Positions 10,924 through 11,697 of a stretch of DNA of 11,697 bases are shown here, one piece after another. Positions within the stretch are counted from its first letter, which is position 1; every line of letters begins with the position of its first letter. The translations under genes were made by a program, and so were the position numbers. Origin of the DNA: a bacterium (GTDB lineage Bacteria > Patescibacteriota > Minisyncoccia > Minisyncoccales > JAGGSE01); contig JAGGSE010000168.1 in assembly GCA_021159225.1 (NCBI GenBank), positions 1 through 11,697 of the forward strand. The letters are read 5' to 3'. Under the pieces are notes generated by a model, which did not search any database, had not been told where the DNA came from, and saw only the letters and a program-made list of their open reading frames with translations.

Positions 10924-11697
10924 GATTCTCGCTTTTCGCTCGGGAGAAAGAAAAAGAAATGGTGAGATGTGTTGTTGCTGGTTTCTTGGGAGAGGTTGGT
11001 TCTGCGATTTATTCTATTTTGAAAGATGCAGGTTATGAGGTTTATGGAGTGGATCTCAAGAAGAAGGAGTCTTTCAGAGGGAAGAAAATAAATTTCCTTC
11101 ATATCTGCATTCCTTTTGAGAATTCTCAGAAATTCATCAATGAAGTGAAGAAATTAGTCAGAGAAGTAGATCCAGAAAGAATCATTATCCATTCTTCTGT
11201 TTTACCTGGAACTTCTAAAAAAATTCATTCAATAACAAATCTTCCTGTTTGCTATTCTCCTATAAGAGGCCAGCACGATTCTTTAAAACAGGATATTTTG
11301 AGATATGCGAAATATATCTCACCACTTCCAAAAACTGATTGCGATGTCTTTATGGACCATTTGAGGAATGCAAAATTGAAAGTTATCGCTTATAATAGGT
11401 CTCCTAACGAACTTGAGCTTGTTAAGATTTTGGACACTTGCCAATATCTGTCTTTAATCGCTTGGGCTCAAGAAGCGGAGAGAATTCTAAGAAGATTTGG
11501 TTTCAATTACAATCTTTTAAGAGATTTTGGAGAGGAGCATGTGAAGTTTTATCCTGAGAAGAGAGCGAATATCTTTCCTGGGGTCGCAGGCGGACATTGT
11601 TTAGTTCCTAACGCTAAACTTATTTTGAAGATTTATAACTCTCCTTTTTTGAAATTATTTCTTAAAAGTAACGAACAGAAAATGAAAGAGGAAATAA
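10920..11697 (+). CDS. Nucleotide-sugar dehydrogenase-like protein, 3' partial
   Basis: Open to the window end (259 codons, no stop). This is the UDP-glucose/GDP-mannose dehydrogenase pattern: a Rossmann loop GFLGEVGSA (21-29), acidic D45 after strand 2, HICIPFE (61-67), HSSVLPGTS (91-99), YSPIRG (112-117), ELVKIL (166-171) with a lysine at 169, and PGVAGGHCLVPN (220-231) with the catalytic-type Cys at 227. Such enzymes oxidise UDP- or GDP-sugars to uronic acids. Two oddities: strand 2 leads almost directly to the CIP motif, so some 40 residues usual in the family are missing, and K169 is followed by Thr173 where Asn is usual. The start could also be ATG at 10959, close to the Rossmann strand; GGGAG lies at 10942-10946. 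A C-terminal domain may follow outside the window. A role in host or virion glycan change is inferred. Confidence 0.8.
   Translation, partial: MRFSLFAREKEKEMVRCVVAGFLGEVGSAIYSILKDAGYEVYGVDLKKKESFRGKKINFLHICIPFENSQKFINEVKKLVREVDPERIIIHSSVLPGTSKKIHSITNLPVCYSPIRGQHDSLKQDILRYAKYISPLPKTDCDVFMDHLRNAKLKVIAYNRSPNELELVKILDTCQYLSLIAWAQEAERILRRFGFNYNLLRDFGEEHVKFYPEKRANIFPGVAGGHCLVPNAKLILKIYNSPFLKLFLKSNEQKMKEEI

Noticed and set aside
10809..11102. Minus-strand 97-aa frame
   Set aside because: It is a Ser/Leu-rich shadow of the exonuclease end and of the dehydrogenase gene, whose motifs are clear on the plus strand.

Overview
The window is a stretch of an AT-rich tailed-virus (Caudoviricetes-type) genome or provirus. 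The evidence is a large terminase (TerL) with intact ATPase and nuclease motifs, a small terminase, head-tail connector-like proteins, a repeat-rich tail spike or fibre, an HNH nuclease and a holin-like membrane peptide. The host is uncertain. Few starts have a Shine-Dalgarno sequence, AT-rich blocks sit directly before ATGs, Arg is mostly AGA/AGG, and a ribbon-helix-helix-like regulator sits behind a TATA-like promoter. These favour an archaeal, possibly thermophilic, host only weakly, and the TATAAT at 129-134 would also suit a bacterium. No portal, major capsid, protease or tape-measure gene is visible, so the window holds only part of the virion module.

Layout. 1-138: non-coding, with a GC-rich hairpin, a palindrome and a promoter. 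139-1599 (+): a 53-aa RHH-like protein, a AAA+/helicase-like ATPase with a C-terminal winged helix, and a 65-aa unknown protein, with overlapping genes. This looks like a replication/control module. 1600-1811: a non-coding gap between convergent transcription units. It is clearly more GC-rich than its flanks and holds a 13-bp inverted repeat, two tandem 30-bp repeats and a potential three-way junction with a GCGAAGC mini-hairpin. 1812-10299 (-): one long cluster of 14 genes. In transcription order these are a holin-like peptide, three small unknowns, an HNH nuclease, a 62-aa protein, a connector with nested inserted beta domains, a second connector-like protein, the spike with HxH and 11-aa repeats, three unknowns, TerS, and TerL with a 336-aa LAGLIDADG intein in its Walker A loop. 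10300-10319: a 20-bp divergent spacer containing a perfect 16-bp AT palindrome. 10320-11697 (+): a DEDDy 3'-5' exonuclease, a 32-aa basic peptide, and a compact nucleotide-sugar dehydrogenase that runs off the window end.

How the genes fit together. The minus cluster is a DNA packaging, head completion and adsorption unit: TerS and TerL, perhaps with HNH, cut and pump DNA; the connectors seal the head; the spike binds the host. The plus genes at either end supply regulation, replication and DNA processing, plus sugar-nucleotide metabolism that may alter host or virion glycans. The points most worth a second look are the structured island at 1600-1811, the nested connector, the spike with eight HxH repeats, the P-loop intein, and the short dehydrogenase, which is easy to miss because it has no stop codon in the window.
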